A program made the translations under genes and the position numbers. Shown piece after piece: positions 47,800 to 56,890 of a stretch of 64,000 nt of DNA. Positions within the stretch are counted from its first letter, which is position 1. Every line of letters begins with the position of its first letter. Source of the DNA: Niveispirillum sp. SYP-B3756 (lineage in GTDB: Bacteria; Pseudomonadota; Alphaproteobacteria; Azospirillales; Azospirillaceae); NCBI RefSeq assembly GCF_009495745.1, contig NZ_WIDQ01000001.1:609136-673135 (forward strand), in the 5' to 3' direction. A model generated the notes under the pieces. The model did no database searches. It was given only the letters and a program-made list of their open reading frames with translations, and was not told the DNA's origin.

Positions 47800-48840
47800 A
47801 TGAGCATTTCAATCAAGAGCCTGACCAAGCGTTTCGGTGGTTTCGCCGCCGTGGACGGCATCGATCTGGAAATCGGCAATGGGGAACTGATGGCCCTGCT
47901 GGGCCCCAGCGGATCAGGCAAGACCACCTTGTTGCGCATGATCGGCGGGCTGGATTTTGCCGATGAAGGCACCCTGCTGATCGAAGGCGAGGAAGCCACG
48001 GTAACAGCACCGCACGCGCGGCGCGTTGGCTTCGTCTTCCAGCATTACGCCTTGTTCCGCCACATGACCGTGTTCGAGAATGTGGCCTTCGGCCTGCGGG
48101 TGGCCCGGCGCAAGCCCAAGCTGACGGAAGCCGCCATCAAGCAGAAGGTGACGGACCTGCTGGAACTGGTGCAACTGGCCCCGCTGGCCGGGCGCTATCC
48201 CAACCAGCTATCCGGCGGCCAGCGCCAGCGCGTGGCGCTGGCCCGCGCCCTGGCCACGGAGCCACGCGTGCTGCTGCTGGATGAACCGTTCGGCGCGCTG
48301 GATGCCAAGGTGCGCAAGGAATTGCGCCGCTGGCTGCGCGATATCCATAAGGGCATGGGGGTGACCACGGTTTTCGTCACCCATGATCAGGAGGAAGCAC
48401 TGGAACTGGCCGACCGTGTGGCCATCCTGAACAAGGGCCGCATTGAACAGGTGGGCACCCCGGCAGAGGTCTATGACCGCCCGGCATCGGCCTTTGTCTG
48501 CGACTTTCTGGGCGGCGGCACGCGGCTGGATTGCCAGGTGGAGGGCGGGGCCGCCCTGATCGGCAACGCCCGCGTGCCCATCGTCAACGCGGCCCCCGCC
48601 GGCGGCAAGGCCATCGCCTATATCCGCGCCCATGATATCGAACTGGCCGATGCTGGCCCGGATATCCTGCACGCCCGGGTCCGGCTGGTACAGCCGGTGG
48701 GTCCGCAACTGCGGCTGGACCTGGATTTCAACGGCCAGGTGGTGGAAGCGGTACTGGACCGCGACACCAATCTGGCGGCCCCGGCTCCGGGCCAAGTGGT
48801 GGGCCTGCGGTTGCGGCAGGCAAATGTCTATGCGGGGTGA
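47800..48840 (+). CDS. cysA: sulfate ABC transporter ATPase CysA
   Basis: 346 residues. Walker [19 protein letters not shown]-loop [22 protein letters not shown], signature [16 protein letters not shown], Walker [19 protein letters not shown]-loop [15 protein letters not shown], and a C-terminal TOBE-like domain. It energises sulfate/thiosulfate import. The ATG at 47800 follows cysW by 16 bases. Last gene of the operon. Confidence 0.96.
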   Translation: MSISIKSLTKRFGGFAAVDGIDLEIGNGELMALLGPSGSGKTTLLRMIGGLDFADEGTLLIEGEEATVTAPHARRVGFVFQHYALFRHMTVFENVAFGLRVARRKPKLTEAAIKQKVTDLLELVQLAPLAGRYPNQLSGGQRQRVALARALATEPRVLLLDEPFGALDAKVRKELRRWLRDIHKGMGVTTVFVTHDQEEALELADRVAILNKGRIEQVGTPAEVYDRPASAFVCDFLGGGTRLDCQVEGGAALIGNARVPIVNAAPAGGKAIAYIRAHDIELADAGPDILHARVRLVQPVGPQLRLDLDFNGQVVEAVLDRDTNLAAPAPGQVVGLRLRQANVYAG

Positions 48841-48873
48841 GGGCGGGAGAGGGTAAGGGGCGGCAGACGCCCC

Positions 48874-49641
48874 TTATTCCCCATACCCATCAACAATCAC
48901 CGGCTCCCCGCCCAGACTCCGCAGCATGACCGCCACCTGCTCGGCGGTGCGGGCCAGCAGATCGATATCGGTGGCGCGCAGCACCAGGGCAGTGGAAATC
49001 TTGCCCCCGCCGAAGCTGGGGTAGGAGCCGATATCCACCCCCGCTCCCACCTGTTCCTGCAAGGCCCGCAGCGCGTCGGCAAAACTGCCCTCCGGAATGG
49101 CGCTGATCACCGATTTGGTGCGCACCACCGGCCCGCCGACCAGCCGGTCGCGCAGGCCGGTCAGCATGGCCTGCATGATCTTGGGCACGCCGGCCATCAC
49201 GAAGACATTGCCGATCTGAAAACCCGGTGCCGTGCTGACCGGGTTGTCGATCAGGATGCCGCCTTCCGGCACATTGGCCATGCGCAACCGCGCCTCGTTC
49301 AGCAGGCCGGTGCCGGCATAATGCGCCTCCAGCCGGCGCACCGCCTCCGGGTGGCGCAGCAGCGGCACGCCGAACGCCTTGGCAATGCATTCGGCGGTGA
49401 TGTCATCATGCGTCGGCCCGATGCCACCGGTGGTGAAAACATAGGTGTAGCGGGCGCGCAGCGCGTTGATGGCGGCCACAATCTCCGCCTCCACATCCGG
49501 TACCACGCGGGCCTCCCGGAACCGGATGCCCAGATCGCCCAGATATTTGGCGATGAAGGAAAGATTCGCATCCTGGGTGCGGCCGGACAGGATTTCATTG
49601 CCGATAATCAGCAGGGCGGCTGTGGGGGCATTGTCCGTCAT
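48874..49641 (-). CDS. CinA-like molybdopterin-binding-fold protein (COG1058)
   Basis: 255 residues. The MoCF_biosynth fold is clear: AALLIIGNEILSGRTQDANLSFIAKYLGDLGIRFREARVVPD, YVFTTGGIGPTHDDITAECIAKAFGVPL, PVSTAPGFQIGNVFVMAGVPKIMQAML. It corresponds to the N-terminal (COG1058) half of CinA, related to ADP-ribose/FAD pyrophosphatase and nicotinamide-nucleotide repair activities; the C-terminal deamidase (PncC) half is absent. It follows proB on the same strand by about 50 bases. Confidence 0.88.
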   Translation of the reverse strand: MTDNAPTAALLIIGNEILSGRTQDANLSFIAKYLGDLGIRFREARVVPDVEAEIVAAINALRARYTYVFTTGGIGPTHDDITAECIAKAFGVPLLRHPEAVRRLEAHYAGTGLLNEARLRMANVPEGGILIDNPVSTAPGFQIGNVFVMAGVPKIMQAMLTGLRDRLVGGPVVRTKSVISAIPEGSFADALRALQEQVGAGVDIGSYPSFGGGKISTALVLRATDIDLLARTAEQVAVMLRSLGGEPVIVDGYGE

Positions 49642-49692
49642 GATCGGTCCGGTTCGGGGGATGATGGTTGTGATTATAGGGGGTTCGCCCGC

Positions 49693-50850
49693 TTATCCCA
49701 GCACCAGATCGTCACGGTGGATGATCTCATCCCGCCCGCGATAGCCCAGCACCGTTTCAATCTCCGCACTGCGGCGTCCGGCAATGGCGCGGGCATCGTC
49801 GGCGCCATAGGCGCAGAGCCCGCGCCCGACGGTGCGCCCGTCCGGCCCCTGCACCAGCACCAGATCGCCGCGTTCGAAATCCCCCGTCACCCCGCGTACC
49901 CCGGCGGGCAGCAGCGAACCACCCTTCAGCAGCGCGCCGACGGCCCCGTCATCAACGGTCAGCGTGCCCAGCGGCTTCAGCGATCCGGCGATCCAGCGCT
50001 TGCGGGCGGTGCGCGGCTCCGCCCCCGGCACGAACCAGGTCGCCAAGGCCCCGCCCTGCGCCACCGGCTTCAATAAGGCGGCCAAAGGGTTCGTCCGTTT
50101 GCCCATGGCAATGGCCATGCGGCAACCGGCGGAGAGCGCGATTCGCCCGGCGACGATCTTGGTCACCATGCCGCCGCTGCTGTAGCCCGGCGGCGGTTCG
50201 CCCGCCATGCCGACGATTTCCGGCGTGATCTCCCGCACCAGGGGAATATGCCGGGCCTCCGGGTCTTTGCGCGGATCGGCGGTGTAAAGCCCGTCAATAT
50301 CCGACAGCAGCACCAGCGTATCGGCGCTGATCATCTGCGCCACGCGGGCCGCCAGCCGGTCATTGTCGCCAAAACGGATTTCCGCCGTCGCCACCGTGTC
50401 ATTCTCATTGATCACCGGCACGGCCCCCAGCTTCAGCAGGGTTTCAATGGTGGCACGGCCATTCAGGTGGCGGCGGCGATCCTCCGTATCATCCAGGGTC
50501 AACAACACCTGGGCGACGGTAATGCCATGGCGGGCCAGGGTTTCCTGATAGGCATGGGCCAGCCGGATCTGCCCGGTGGCGGCAGCGGCCTGTTTTTCTT
50601 CCAAGCGCAGCACGCGGCCCACCAGCCCCAGATGTTCGCGCCCACAGGCAACAGCACCAGAGGTGACGATCACCACCTCCACCCCTTGTGCGCGCAGGGC
50701 GGCCACATCATCGGCCACCGAATCCAGCCATTCATGGCGGATGCGATGGGTGGCGGCGTCGACCATCAGGGCCGACCCGATCTTGATGATCAGCCGCCGG
50801 GCCGAACCCAAATCCTGCGCAACCGCACCCACATCACTCATGGCATCCAT
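49693..50850 (-). CDS. proB: glutamate 5-kinase
   Basis: 385 residues. First step of proline synthesis. Amino-acid kinase domain: [115 protein letters not shown]-terminal PUA domain runs from about residue 285 ([21 protein letters not shown]...). obgE, the usual alphaproteobacterial neighbour, is not adjacent here. Confidence 0.96.
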   Translation of the reverse strand: MDAMSDVGAVAQDLGSARRLIIKIGSALMVDAATHRIRHEWLDSVADDVAALRAQGVEVVIVTSGAVACGREHLGLVGRVLRLEEKQAAAATGQIRLAHAYQETLARHGITVAQVLLTLDDTEDRRRHLNGRATIETLLKLGAVPVINENDTVATAEIRFGDNDRLAARVAQMISADTLVLLSDIDGLYTADPRKDPEARHIPLVREITPEIVGMAGEPPPGYSSGGMVTKIVAGRIALSAGCRMAIAMGKRTNPLAALLKPVAQGGALATWFVPGAEPRTARKRWIAGSLKPLGTLTVDDGAVGALLKGGSLLPAGVRGVTGDFERGDLVLVQGPDGRTVGRGLCAYGADDARAIAGRRSAEIETVLGYRGRDEIIHRDDLVLG

Positions 50851-50972
50851 CCTGGCAAAACACCCCTGCCTTATGCTTTTCGGAAAGCTGGATGGTCAAT
50901 GCACGAAGCAATATTGCCGCCATGCCGCGATGGCGGGGCCGGCCGACGGGAGCAAAACGCGAATAGCCAGGA

Positions 50973-52169
50973 TCACTCGTTGCCGGCCTTGCGTGCCGCC
51001 GGGGTGCCATTGCTGTTGGCGGCGGCAACGCCCGCCGCATGGGCCTGCTGCTGTTGCTGCTGCTGATACTTGGTGATGCCCATCAACATCAGTTCCGCAA
51101 GCCGTTCGCGTGATGGCGGTGCGGCGGCGGCAGCGGCCTGATCGGCGGTGACCGGAGCCTCTGCCGGCGCGGCCGGTACCTCTATCGGCGCGGCCGGTGC
51201 CGGGTTGCTGGTCGTGACCGGCGACTGGGTGGTCATGGCCGCATGGGTGCTGGGCATCCCGCCATGCTGCTGCGCCAACTGCACAGCGGTGGAGGGGATC
51301 AGCGGCTTCACCCCCATGCTGCCCGTCTGCACGGCATTGGCGCGGTAATCGGCCAGGGTCATGCCCTGGGCCGGGCCATTCTTGTGGTGGCCAGCGCTAC
51401 CGCTGCTGACGGCGGCCGGCTGCTGATCCTGCTGCGCCAGGGCGGCCACGGCATTGCTGCCCACGCCCGCCCCCGGTGTCGGCAGGCTGGCCACGGCGGC
51501 CGACGCCCCCAGACCGGATGCGGCCATGGCGGCGGCGGAAGCGCCCGGCAGGCTCTGCAAATCCTTCAATTGCTGAGCATTGCCGATGCCACCCAACGCC
51601 TGGGCCGGCGCGGGCTTGTTGACAGCGGGGGCGGAGGTGCCCTGGCTGGCAGCCATCAGCCGTTCCAGCGCGGCGGCCTGCCCGTCCGTCAGTTCCTGCA
51701 CCGGCAGGGCCGCCACCTTTTGCGGCATGTCCCCGGCAGCGGCCGCCTTTTGCGGGCGCGGTGCGGTTACGGTCAGCGGATCATCCTCCCCGGCGGGGGA
51801 AGCGGGGGCGCTTTCGCCCCCCTTGCCGCCGATGCCTAGCCAGCCGGTGACATTATCCGCCATATCCTTGCCCGTCTCCTTCTCCACCACCGCATCAGCG
51901 GCGGCGGCGGCCAGCCCGATCGGGCCGAAGAACAGGGCACTGCCGGCCAGTTTAGCCGGGGTCTTGATGGTGTCGCCGGTGACGGCCTGATAGATCTTGT
52001 TGACGATGGGGATATGCTGCAGCGGGTTCACCACATCCAGCACATCCCAGAACGACATGCCCTCTTCCTTGCTGTCCGCCTTTTGCGGTGAGGGGGTGCC
52101 GGCCTGCTCCGCACGCATCGCCTGTTGCGTGGTGCGGATATGATCCATATGGATGCTGCTCGGCGGCAT
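50973..52169 (-). CDS. low-complexity hypothetical protein, ~398 aa
   Basis: No family recognised. A short ordered segment near residues 40-110 (MSFWDVLDVVNPLQHIPIVNKIYQAVTGDTIKTPAKLAGSALFFGPIGLAAAAADAVVEKETGKDMADNVTGWLG) has one hydrophobic stretch. The rest is rich in Ala, Pro, Gln, Thr and Ser. Near the C-terminus a helix (RERLAELMLMGITKYQ) is followed by a glutamine run encoded by CAG repeats. The ATG at 52169 is one choice; upstream codons up to 52199 are open. It may be a membrane-associated or linker-rich structural protein. Confidence 0.55.
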   Translation of the reverse strand: MPPSSIHMDHIRTTQQAMRAEQAGTPSPQKADSKEEGMSFWDVLDVVNPLQHIPIVNKIYQAVTGDTIKTPAKLAGSALFFGPIGLAAAAADAVVEKETGKDMADNVTGWLGIGGKGGESAPASPAGEDDPLTVTAPRPQKAAAAGDMPQKVAALPVQELTDGQAAALERLMAASQGTSAPAVNKPAPAQALGGIGNAQQLKDLQSLPGASAAAMAASGLGASAAVASLPTPGAGVGSNAVAALAQQDQQPAAVSSGSAGHHKNGPAQGMTLADYRANAVQTGSMGVKPLIPSTAVQLAQQHGGMPSTHAAMTTQSPVTTSNPAPAAPIEVPAAPAEAPVTADQAAAAAAPPSRERLAELMLMGITKYQQQQQQQAHAAGVAAANSNGTPAARKAGNE

Positions 52170-52258
52170 GGGCGTCCCCCTTGGTTTCACCCACAACAAT
52201 GCAGGGACCGTGCCAAAAGGCGCCGTAATGGAATCAATGGTTTGGCGGGGAAGCTTCT

Positions 52259-52285
52259 GCTGCCCGGCGGTTTTTGCCGGGCAGC
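52259..52285 (-). terminator. hairpin after ribA
   Basis: GCTGCCCGGC (52259-52268) pairs with GCCGGGCAGC (52276-52285) around a 7-base loop, just past the ribA stop. No T run on the minus strand. Confidence 0.5.
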
Positions 52286-52289
52286 TTCA

Positions 52290-53468
52290 TCAGAACAGAT
52301 GGCCGGATTTTTCCGCCTTGGTCTTCAGATAGGCCTCGTTATGGCCATTGCTGGGGAAGATATGCGGTACGCGTTCCGTCACTTCCACGCCCCAGCGGGT
52401 CAGCTGGGCGATCTTGTCCGGGTTGTTGGTCATCAGCCGCACCTGGGTGAAGCCCAACTGTTTCAACATGCTGGCGGCGGGCAGATAGACCCGTTCATCG
52501 GCATCGAAGCCCAGCACCGTATTGGCATCCACCGTATCCAGCCCGCCATCCTGCAGGCGATAGGCCCGCAGCTTGTTCATCAGGCCGATGCCGCGCCCTT
52601 CCTGGGCCAGATAAAGCACGATGCCGCTGCCGGCCTGCGAGACTTCCCGGATGGCGCCGCGCAGTTGTGGGCCGCAATCGCAGCGCAGGGAGCCCAGCAG
52701 ATCGCCGGTAAAACATTCCGAATGCAGCCGCGCCAGCACCGGCTGGCCCGACGTCGGATCGCCGATGATGATGGCCAGATGTTCCGGCCCGCCATCGCTG
52801 GGCCGGAAAGCCACCAGCCGCGTGCGTTCCGCATCTTCCAGCGGCACGGCGGCATCGGCCACCCGCGTCAGCGACCGGGCGGACCGGCGCTGATAATCCA
52901 GGATATCCGCCGCCTCGGCCGACAGCAGGTCATGCCGGCGGGCAAAGGCCCCGGCATCGCCGCTGCGGCCGGAAGGCAAGGGGGCCACCACCGTGGCCGG
53001 CAGCAGCCGGGCCAGCTTGGCCAGCATGATGGCCGCCGCCTCTGCCCCATCGGCGCTGTCCAGGCTGCGCACGGCGGCGCGTTGGGCCAGATCGGCCGGG
53101 GCGGGCCAGCGCGGGCGCGGGCGGGTGGGGTCGGCCAGATCGCGGGCCAGATCGGCCGTCAGCCCGGCCGGTGGGGCCAGCAGCACCGGCCGGTCAACCG
53201 CCACATCCAGCCCCAGCGCCCGGCCGCGCTGACCACTGACCAGCAGGGCCGGCGCGCCGCCGGCCATTGCCGCCAGCCGGTTCAGCGCATCGGTGCTCAC
53301 CGCCTCCGCCGCCATCACCAACAGACCGGGGGCGCTGCCGCCCCCCAGCACCAGCACCGGTTCCCCCCGCCGCAGATCGGACAGGGCGCGATCCACCCGC
53401 CGCTGCGCAATGCGATCAGGCGACTGGGTGATGTCTTCGGGGGCGAGTTCCAGAACCATGCGATCCAT
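52290..53468 (-). CDS. ribA: GTP cyclohydrolase II with degenerate RibB-like N-terminus
   Basis: 392 residues. The C-terminal ~190 are a complete GTP cyclohydrolase II: HSECFTGDLLGSLRCDCGPQLRGAIREV with the three zinc Cys, YLAQEGRGIGLMNKLRAYRLQDGGLDTVDANTVLGF, and RLMTNNPDKIAQLTRWGVEV. The N-terminal ~195 (RRVDRALSDLRRGEPVLVLGG...) occupy the place of dihydroxybutanone-phosphate synthase but lack its acidic active-site motifs, so only the GTP step is likely. It opens GTP to the riboflavin precursor. The start overlaps the stop of the upstream phosphotransferase gene by one base (TAATG). Confidence 0.92.
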   Translation of the reverse strand: MDRMVLELAPEDITQSPDRIAQRRVDRALSDLRRGEPVLVLGGGSAPGLLVMAAEAVSTDALNRLAAMAGGAPALLVSGQRGRALGLDVAVDRPVLLAPPAGLTADLARDLADPTRPRPRWPAPADLAQRAAVRSLDSADGAEAAAIMLAKLARLLPATVVAPLPSGRSGDAGAFARRHDLLSAEAADILDYQRRSARSLTRVADAAVPLEDAERTRLVAFRPSDGGPEHLAIIIGDPTSGQPVLARLHSECFTGDLLGSLRCDCGPQLRGAIREVSQAGSGIVLYLAQEGRGIGLMNKLRAYRLQDGGLDTVDANTVLGFDADERVYLPAASMLKQLGFTQVRLMTNNPDKIAQLTRWGVEVTERVPHIFPSNGHNEAYLKTKAEKSGHLF

Positions 53469-54265
53469 TATTCAAATCCATCGGCGCGGCAGCCGTGGTG
53501 TATCAACCAAACCGTATCGGCCGCGAAGGAGAAAAGCAAAAGGGCAAAGGCTGCACCGGTGGCAACGCTGGTCAGCGGACTTTCGATCCATGGCGTGGCG
53601 GCGGCTGCCAGGGTCACCACCTGCACCACACAGATGACCCGCCGCCGCTGGCTCGGCGGCAGGGGGGCCGCCAGCCGGGGCCACAGCTTGCCCGCCAGGA
53701 TGAAGCCCGGCCGCAGCAGACCCAGACCCAGCACCCAGGCCCCCACCTCCCCCGACAGGCACAGCAGCAGACAGAGCAGCAGGATCAGCAGCGCATCCAG
53801 TTCCATGTCGAACCGCGCGCCATAGGGGCTGGCCAGCCCCCGCCGGCGCGCCACCCAACCATCCACCCCATCCAGCAGCAGGGCGATGATGGCGATCACC
53901 GCCACGGCCCAGGACTGGTCCCTGTCCAAAACCGGGGCCAGCGGCAGCGCCCCACCGACCAGGGCGATCAAGCCACCGCGCAACAGGGTGACGCGGTTGG
54001 CCGCCCCCCAGCGTTGATGGATGGTGTGCTGGCGCAGATCCAGCCAGGAGAGGCCGGCCACCAGCAGGAAGCACAAGGCGGCGCTGGCGGCATACCAGCC
54101 GGGCAGGCCCAGCCAGCGGGCCAGCACCGCCCCGCCCAGCGCCACCAGCGGCCAAGCCAGCAGTAGATGCAAAGCCAGTTGCAGCCGCAGCCCCGGCAAC
54201 CGGGCGGCACAATCAGGCGAAAGGTCGGCAGGGCCGTGCAACAGGCCGGGGCTGGTCAAGGTCAT
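53468..54265 (-). CDS. CDP-alcohol phosphatidyltransferase family protein
   Basis: About 265 residues with 6-7 hydrophobic helices. The family catalytic motif is complete: DGVDGWVARRRG followed by SPYGARFDMELD, giving D-x2-D-G-x2-A-R-x8-G-x3-D-x3-D. These enzymes swap CMP of a CDP-alcohol (such as CDP-diacylglycerol) for another alcohol. The acceptor here is unknown. The gene is translationally coupled to ribA and divergent from the dehydrogenase-PTPS-glycosyltransferase-methyltransferase operon. The ATG at 54265 is assumed; GTG/ATG at 54322/54319 would extend it. Confidence 0.88.
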   Translation of the reverse strand: MTLTSPGLLHGPADLSPDCAARLPGLRLQLALHLLLAWPLVALGGAVLARWLGLPGWYAASAALCFLLVAGLSWLDLRQHTIHQRWGAANRVTLLRGGLIALVGGALPLAPVLDRDQSWAVAVIAIIALLLDGVDGWVARRRGLASPYGARFDMELDALLILLLCLLLCLSGEVGAWVLGLGLLRPGFILAGKLWPRLAAPLPPSQRRRVICVVQVVTLAAAATPWIESPLTSVATGAAFALLLFSFAADTVWLIHHGCRADGFE

Positions 54266-54384
54266 GCAGGAAAAGTTGGCGGTTTGGGCGATTTGACAAG
54301 GGGTTTCCCATCGGAACATCACCGATCCATGTTATGGCTTGGGCCACCGGCCCTTTCCCCGATACAGGGAGTGTGCAAGCGATC
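54266..54384. promoter_or_regulatory. divergent promoter region of the pterin-like cluster
   Basis: About 120 bases separate the leftward phosphotransferase-ribA pair from the rightward four-gene operon. Both promoters must lie here. No clear -35/-10 pair or operator could be picked out. Confidence 0.35.
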
Positions 54385-55404
54385 ATGCCCCTTACCGCCC
54401 AAGCCTTCTGGGTGCTGTCGCCCGGCCGTGGCGCCATCTGCCGCCAGGAACTGCCGCCCCGCAACCCCGATCAGCTGCTGGTGCGCACGCTGTACAGCGG
54501 CATCAGCCGGGGGACTGAAAGCTTGGTTTTCCGTGGCGGCGTGCCCCTGGACCTGGCCGACAGTATGGCCTGCCCGATGCAGGAAGGCGGCTTTCCCGGC
54601 CCGGTGAAATATGGCTATGCCCTGGTGGGGCAGGTGGAGGCAGGGCCGGAGGCGCTGATCGGCCGGCGGGTCTTCGCGCTTCACCCCCATCAGGATCTCT
54701 GCCTGATCGATGAAGCCGCCTGCCGGCTGATCCCCGATGCGGTGCCCGACCGCCGCGCCGTGCTGGCCGCCAATATGGAAACGGCGCTGAACATCCTGTG
54801 GGATGGCGGCGCCGGCCCCGGCCAGCGCATTGCCATTGTCGGGGCCGGGCTGGTCGGCTGTCTGGTGGCGCGGCTGGCGGCAAGGCTGCCGGGGGTGGAA
54901 CTGACCCTGGTGGATATTGATCCCGCCCGCGCCGATCTGGCCCGGCATCTGGGGGCTGGATTCGCCCTGGCCGCCGAATGCGGCGCGCTGGCAAGAAGCT
55001 GCGATCTGGTGATCCATTGCAGCGCCAGCGGCGAGGGGCTTTCCACCGCCATCGCCCTGGCCGGGACGGAGGCCACGCTGGTGGAAGCCTCCTGGTATGG
55101 TGACCGGCCGGTAGCCATTGCGCTGGGTGGGCATTTTCACCCGTCCAGATTGCGTATTATTTCCTCCCAGGTCGGTATGGTTGCCAATAACCAGCGTCCC
55201 CGCTGGAATTTCGCGCGAAGACTGGACAAGGCGCTGCAACTGCTTGACGATCCGGCGCTGGACAGGCTTCTGGAAACGGAAATTCCCTTTGCCGAACTGC
55301 CGGCCGCCATGGCGGCACTGGCCGATGGTCGGGGGATGCCAGCCGGTTGCCCAGTCGTACATTATCCACCCGTGGATTTACAGGAAGCCGCATGTATTCC
55401 CTGA
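54385..55404 (+). CDS. BchC-like medium-chain dehydrogenase
   Basis: 339 residues, MDR superfamily. The N-terminal GroES-like domain has LLVRTLYSGISRGTESLVFRGG and FPGPVKYGYALVGQVEAG, closest in style to BchC-type dehydrogenases; the usual zinc Cys of alcohol dehydrogenases (in GxCGTD) is replaced by SRGTE, so catalytic zinc is doubtful. The Rossmann motif is IAIVGAGLVGCLVARLAARL, followed by LVDIDPARADLARHLGA, suggesting NAD(H). First gene of a four-gene operon with overlapping ends. Confidence 0.82.
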   Translation: MPLTAQAFWVLSPGRGAICRQELPPRNPDQLLVRTLYSGISRGTESLVFRGGVPLDLADSMACPMQEGGFPGPVKYGYALVGQVEAGPEALIGRRVFALHPHQDLCLIDEAACRLIPDAVPDRRAVLAANMETALNILWDGGAGPGQRIAIVGAGLVGCLVARLAARLPGVELTLVDIDPARADLARHLGAGFALAAECGALARSCDLVIHCSASGEGLSTAIALAGTEATLVEASWYGDRPVAIALGGHFHPSRLRIISSQVGMVANNQRPRWNFARRLDKALQLLDDPALDRLLETEIPFAELPAAMAALADGRGMPAGCPVVHYPPVDLQEAACIP

Positions 55405-55805
55405 CCGTCCGCGATCACATCATGATCGCCCACAGTTTCAAGGGGGCTATTTTCGGCCCGGCGCAGCAGTTGCACGGCGCCACCTTTGTTGTTGATGCCG
55501 AATTCCGCCGCCCCACGCTGTCCGAGGACGGGCTGGTGGTGGATATCGGGCAGGCAGCAGACCTGCTGAAGCGGGTGCTGGCCCCGCTGAATTACCGTAA
55601 TCTGGATGAGGTGCCGGAACTGACCGGCCGCAACACCACCACTGAATTCCTGGCCGGGCATATCCATCGCCGCCTGTCAGACGCTATCCGCGCCGGCGCG
55701 CTGGGGCCGGATGGCCAACAGCTGGCCAGCCTGAAAATCAGCCTGCATGAATCACATACGGCCTGGGCCGCCTTTGAGGCGTCGGTCGCGGGAGAAGTCG
55801 CATGA
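55392..55805 (+). CDS. divergent 6-pyruvoyl-tetrahydropterin synthase/QueD-family protein
   Basis: 137 residues. The T-fold is recognisable: DHIMIAHSFKGAIFGPAQQLHGATFVVDAEFRRP, DGLVVDIGQAADLLKRVLAPLNYRNLDEVPEL, NTTTEFLAGHIHRRL, and LKISLHESHTAW with the conserved Glu. The zinc triad is incomplete (AHSF and LHG kept, the second His of LHGH is Ala), the catalytic Cys before LHG is missing, and the usual LDH becomes LNY. It may bind a pterin without doing classical PTPS/QueD chemistry. It overlaps its neighbours by 13 and 4 bases. Confidence 0.8.
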   Translation: MYSLTVRDHIMIAHSFKGAIFGPAQQLHGATFVVDAEFRRPTLSEDGLVVDIGQAADLLKRVLAPLNYRNLDEVPELTGRNTTTEFLAGHIHRRLSDAIRAGALGPDGQQLASLKISLHESHTAWAAFEASVAGEVA

Positions 55806-56890
55806 ATCGGCGTATTGCTGTTCCCGTCCATATCATCTCTCCCGGCGCCATCAACCAGCTGACCGGCGGCTATGGTTTCCTGCGCCGTATCCGCGACGGG
55901 CTGACCGCGCGCGGGGAGGAGGTGCGGGTGCATGAATTGCCGGGGCCGCACCCGTTTGTGGATGAGCCGTCGCGCCGCACCGCCGACGAGATGATGAGCA
56001 TGATCCCCGACGGGTCGGTGGTGCTGGTGGATGGGCTGGCCCTGCCCGTGGCCGCCCATGCCCTGTGGGTGGACCGCTATCGCCTGCGCATGACCGCCCT
56101 GGTGCATCACCCGCTGCATCTGGAAGCCGGGCTGGATGTGGAGGAGGCGGACCTGTTGCGCCGGCTGGAGCGTGACACGCTGGCCTATGTCCGCCGTGTC
56201 ATCGTGCCCAGCCGGACCACGGCAGCCGATGTGATGGCCCTGAATGTGCCGGAAAAGCGCATCACCATCGCCAATCCGGGCACCGACCCCGCCAGCCCCA
56301 GCACCGGCAGCGGCGGGGAACCCCCCGTTCTGCTCTGTGTGGCCAGCCTGACCCCGCGCAAGGGCCATCTGGTGCTGGTGGAGGCTTTGTCCCGGCTGCG
56401 CCATCTGCCCTGGCGGCTGGTGCTGGTGGGGGCAGAGCGGCATCCCGGCCATGAAGTGGCCCTGCGGGAGGCCATGACCGAACGCGGCATCGCCGACCGG
56501 GTGGAACTGGCGGGCGAACTGGCCGCCGAGGCGCTGGAGGCACAATGGCGCGGGGCTGACATCTTCGTGCTGCCCACCTTCCATGAAGGCTACGGCATGG
56601 TGGCGGCCGATGCGCTGGCCCGGGGCCTGCCGACAGTGGTCAGCCAGGTGGGCGCGCTGGCGGAATTTGTACCGCCGGCAGCGGGCGGTCTGGTGCCGCC
56701 GGGCGATGCCGAGGCGCTGGCCCGCGCGCTGGGACCGCTGATCGCCGACCGCAATGCACGGACACAGGCGGCGAACGCGGCAAAGGCCGCCGGTGCCGGC
56801 TTGCCAAACTGGGACGATACGGTCAGCATCATCCGGACTGCCCTGGCCCAAAGCCTGGCCAGCAACCCGGAGATCGAGCAGATTGCATGA
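55802..56890 (+). CDS. GT4-family glycosyltransferase in the pterin-like operon
   Basis: 362 residues. Acceptor domain: VHIISPGAINQLTGGYGFLRRIRDGLTARGEEVRVHELPG. Donor domain: PPVLLCVASLTPRKGHLVLVEALSRL, WRLVLVGAERHPG, ADIFVLPTFHEGYGMVAADALARGLPTVVSQVGALAEFV with the E-x7 region. A cytoplasmic GT-B transferase. Start overlaps the PTPS-like stop (ATGA) and its stop overlaps the methyltransferase start, so it belongs to the pathway of this operon rather than to a polysaccharide locus. Confidence 0.88.
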   Translation: MNRRIAVPVHIISPGAINQLTGGYGFLRRIRDGLTARGEEVRVHELPGPHPFVDEPSRRTADEMMSMIPDGSVVLVDGLALPVAAHALWVDRYRLRMTALVHHPLHLEAGLDVEEADLLRRLERDTLAYVRRVIVPSRTTAADVMALNVPEKRITIANPGTDPASPSTGSGGEPPVLLCVASLTPRKGHLVLVEALSRLRHLPWRLVLVGAERHPGHEVALREAMTERGIADRVELAGELAAEALEAQWRGADIFVLPTFHEGYGMVAADALARGLPTVVSQVGALAEFVPPAAGGLVPPGDAEALARALGPLIADRNARTQAANAAKAAGAGLPNWDDTVSIIRTALAQSLASNPEIEQIA

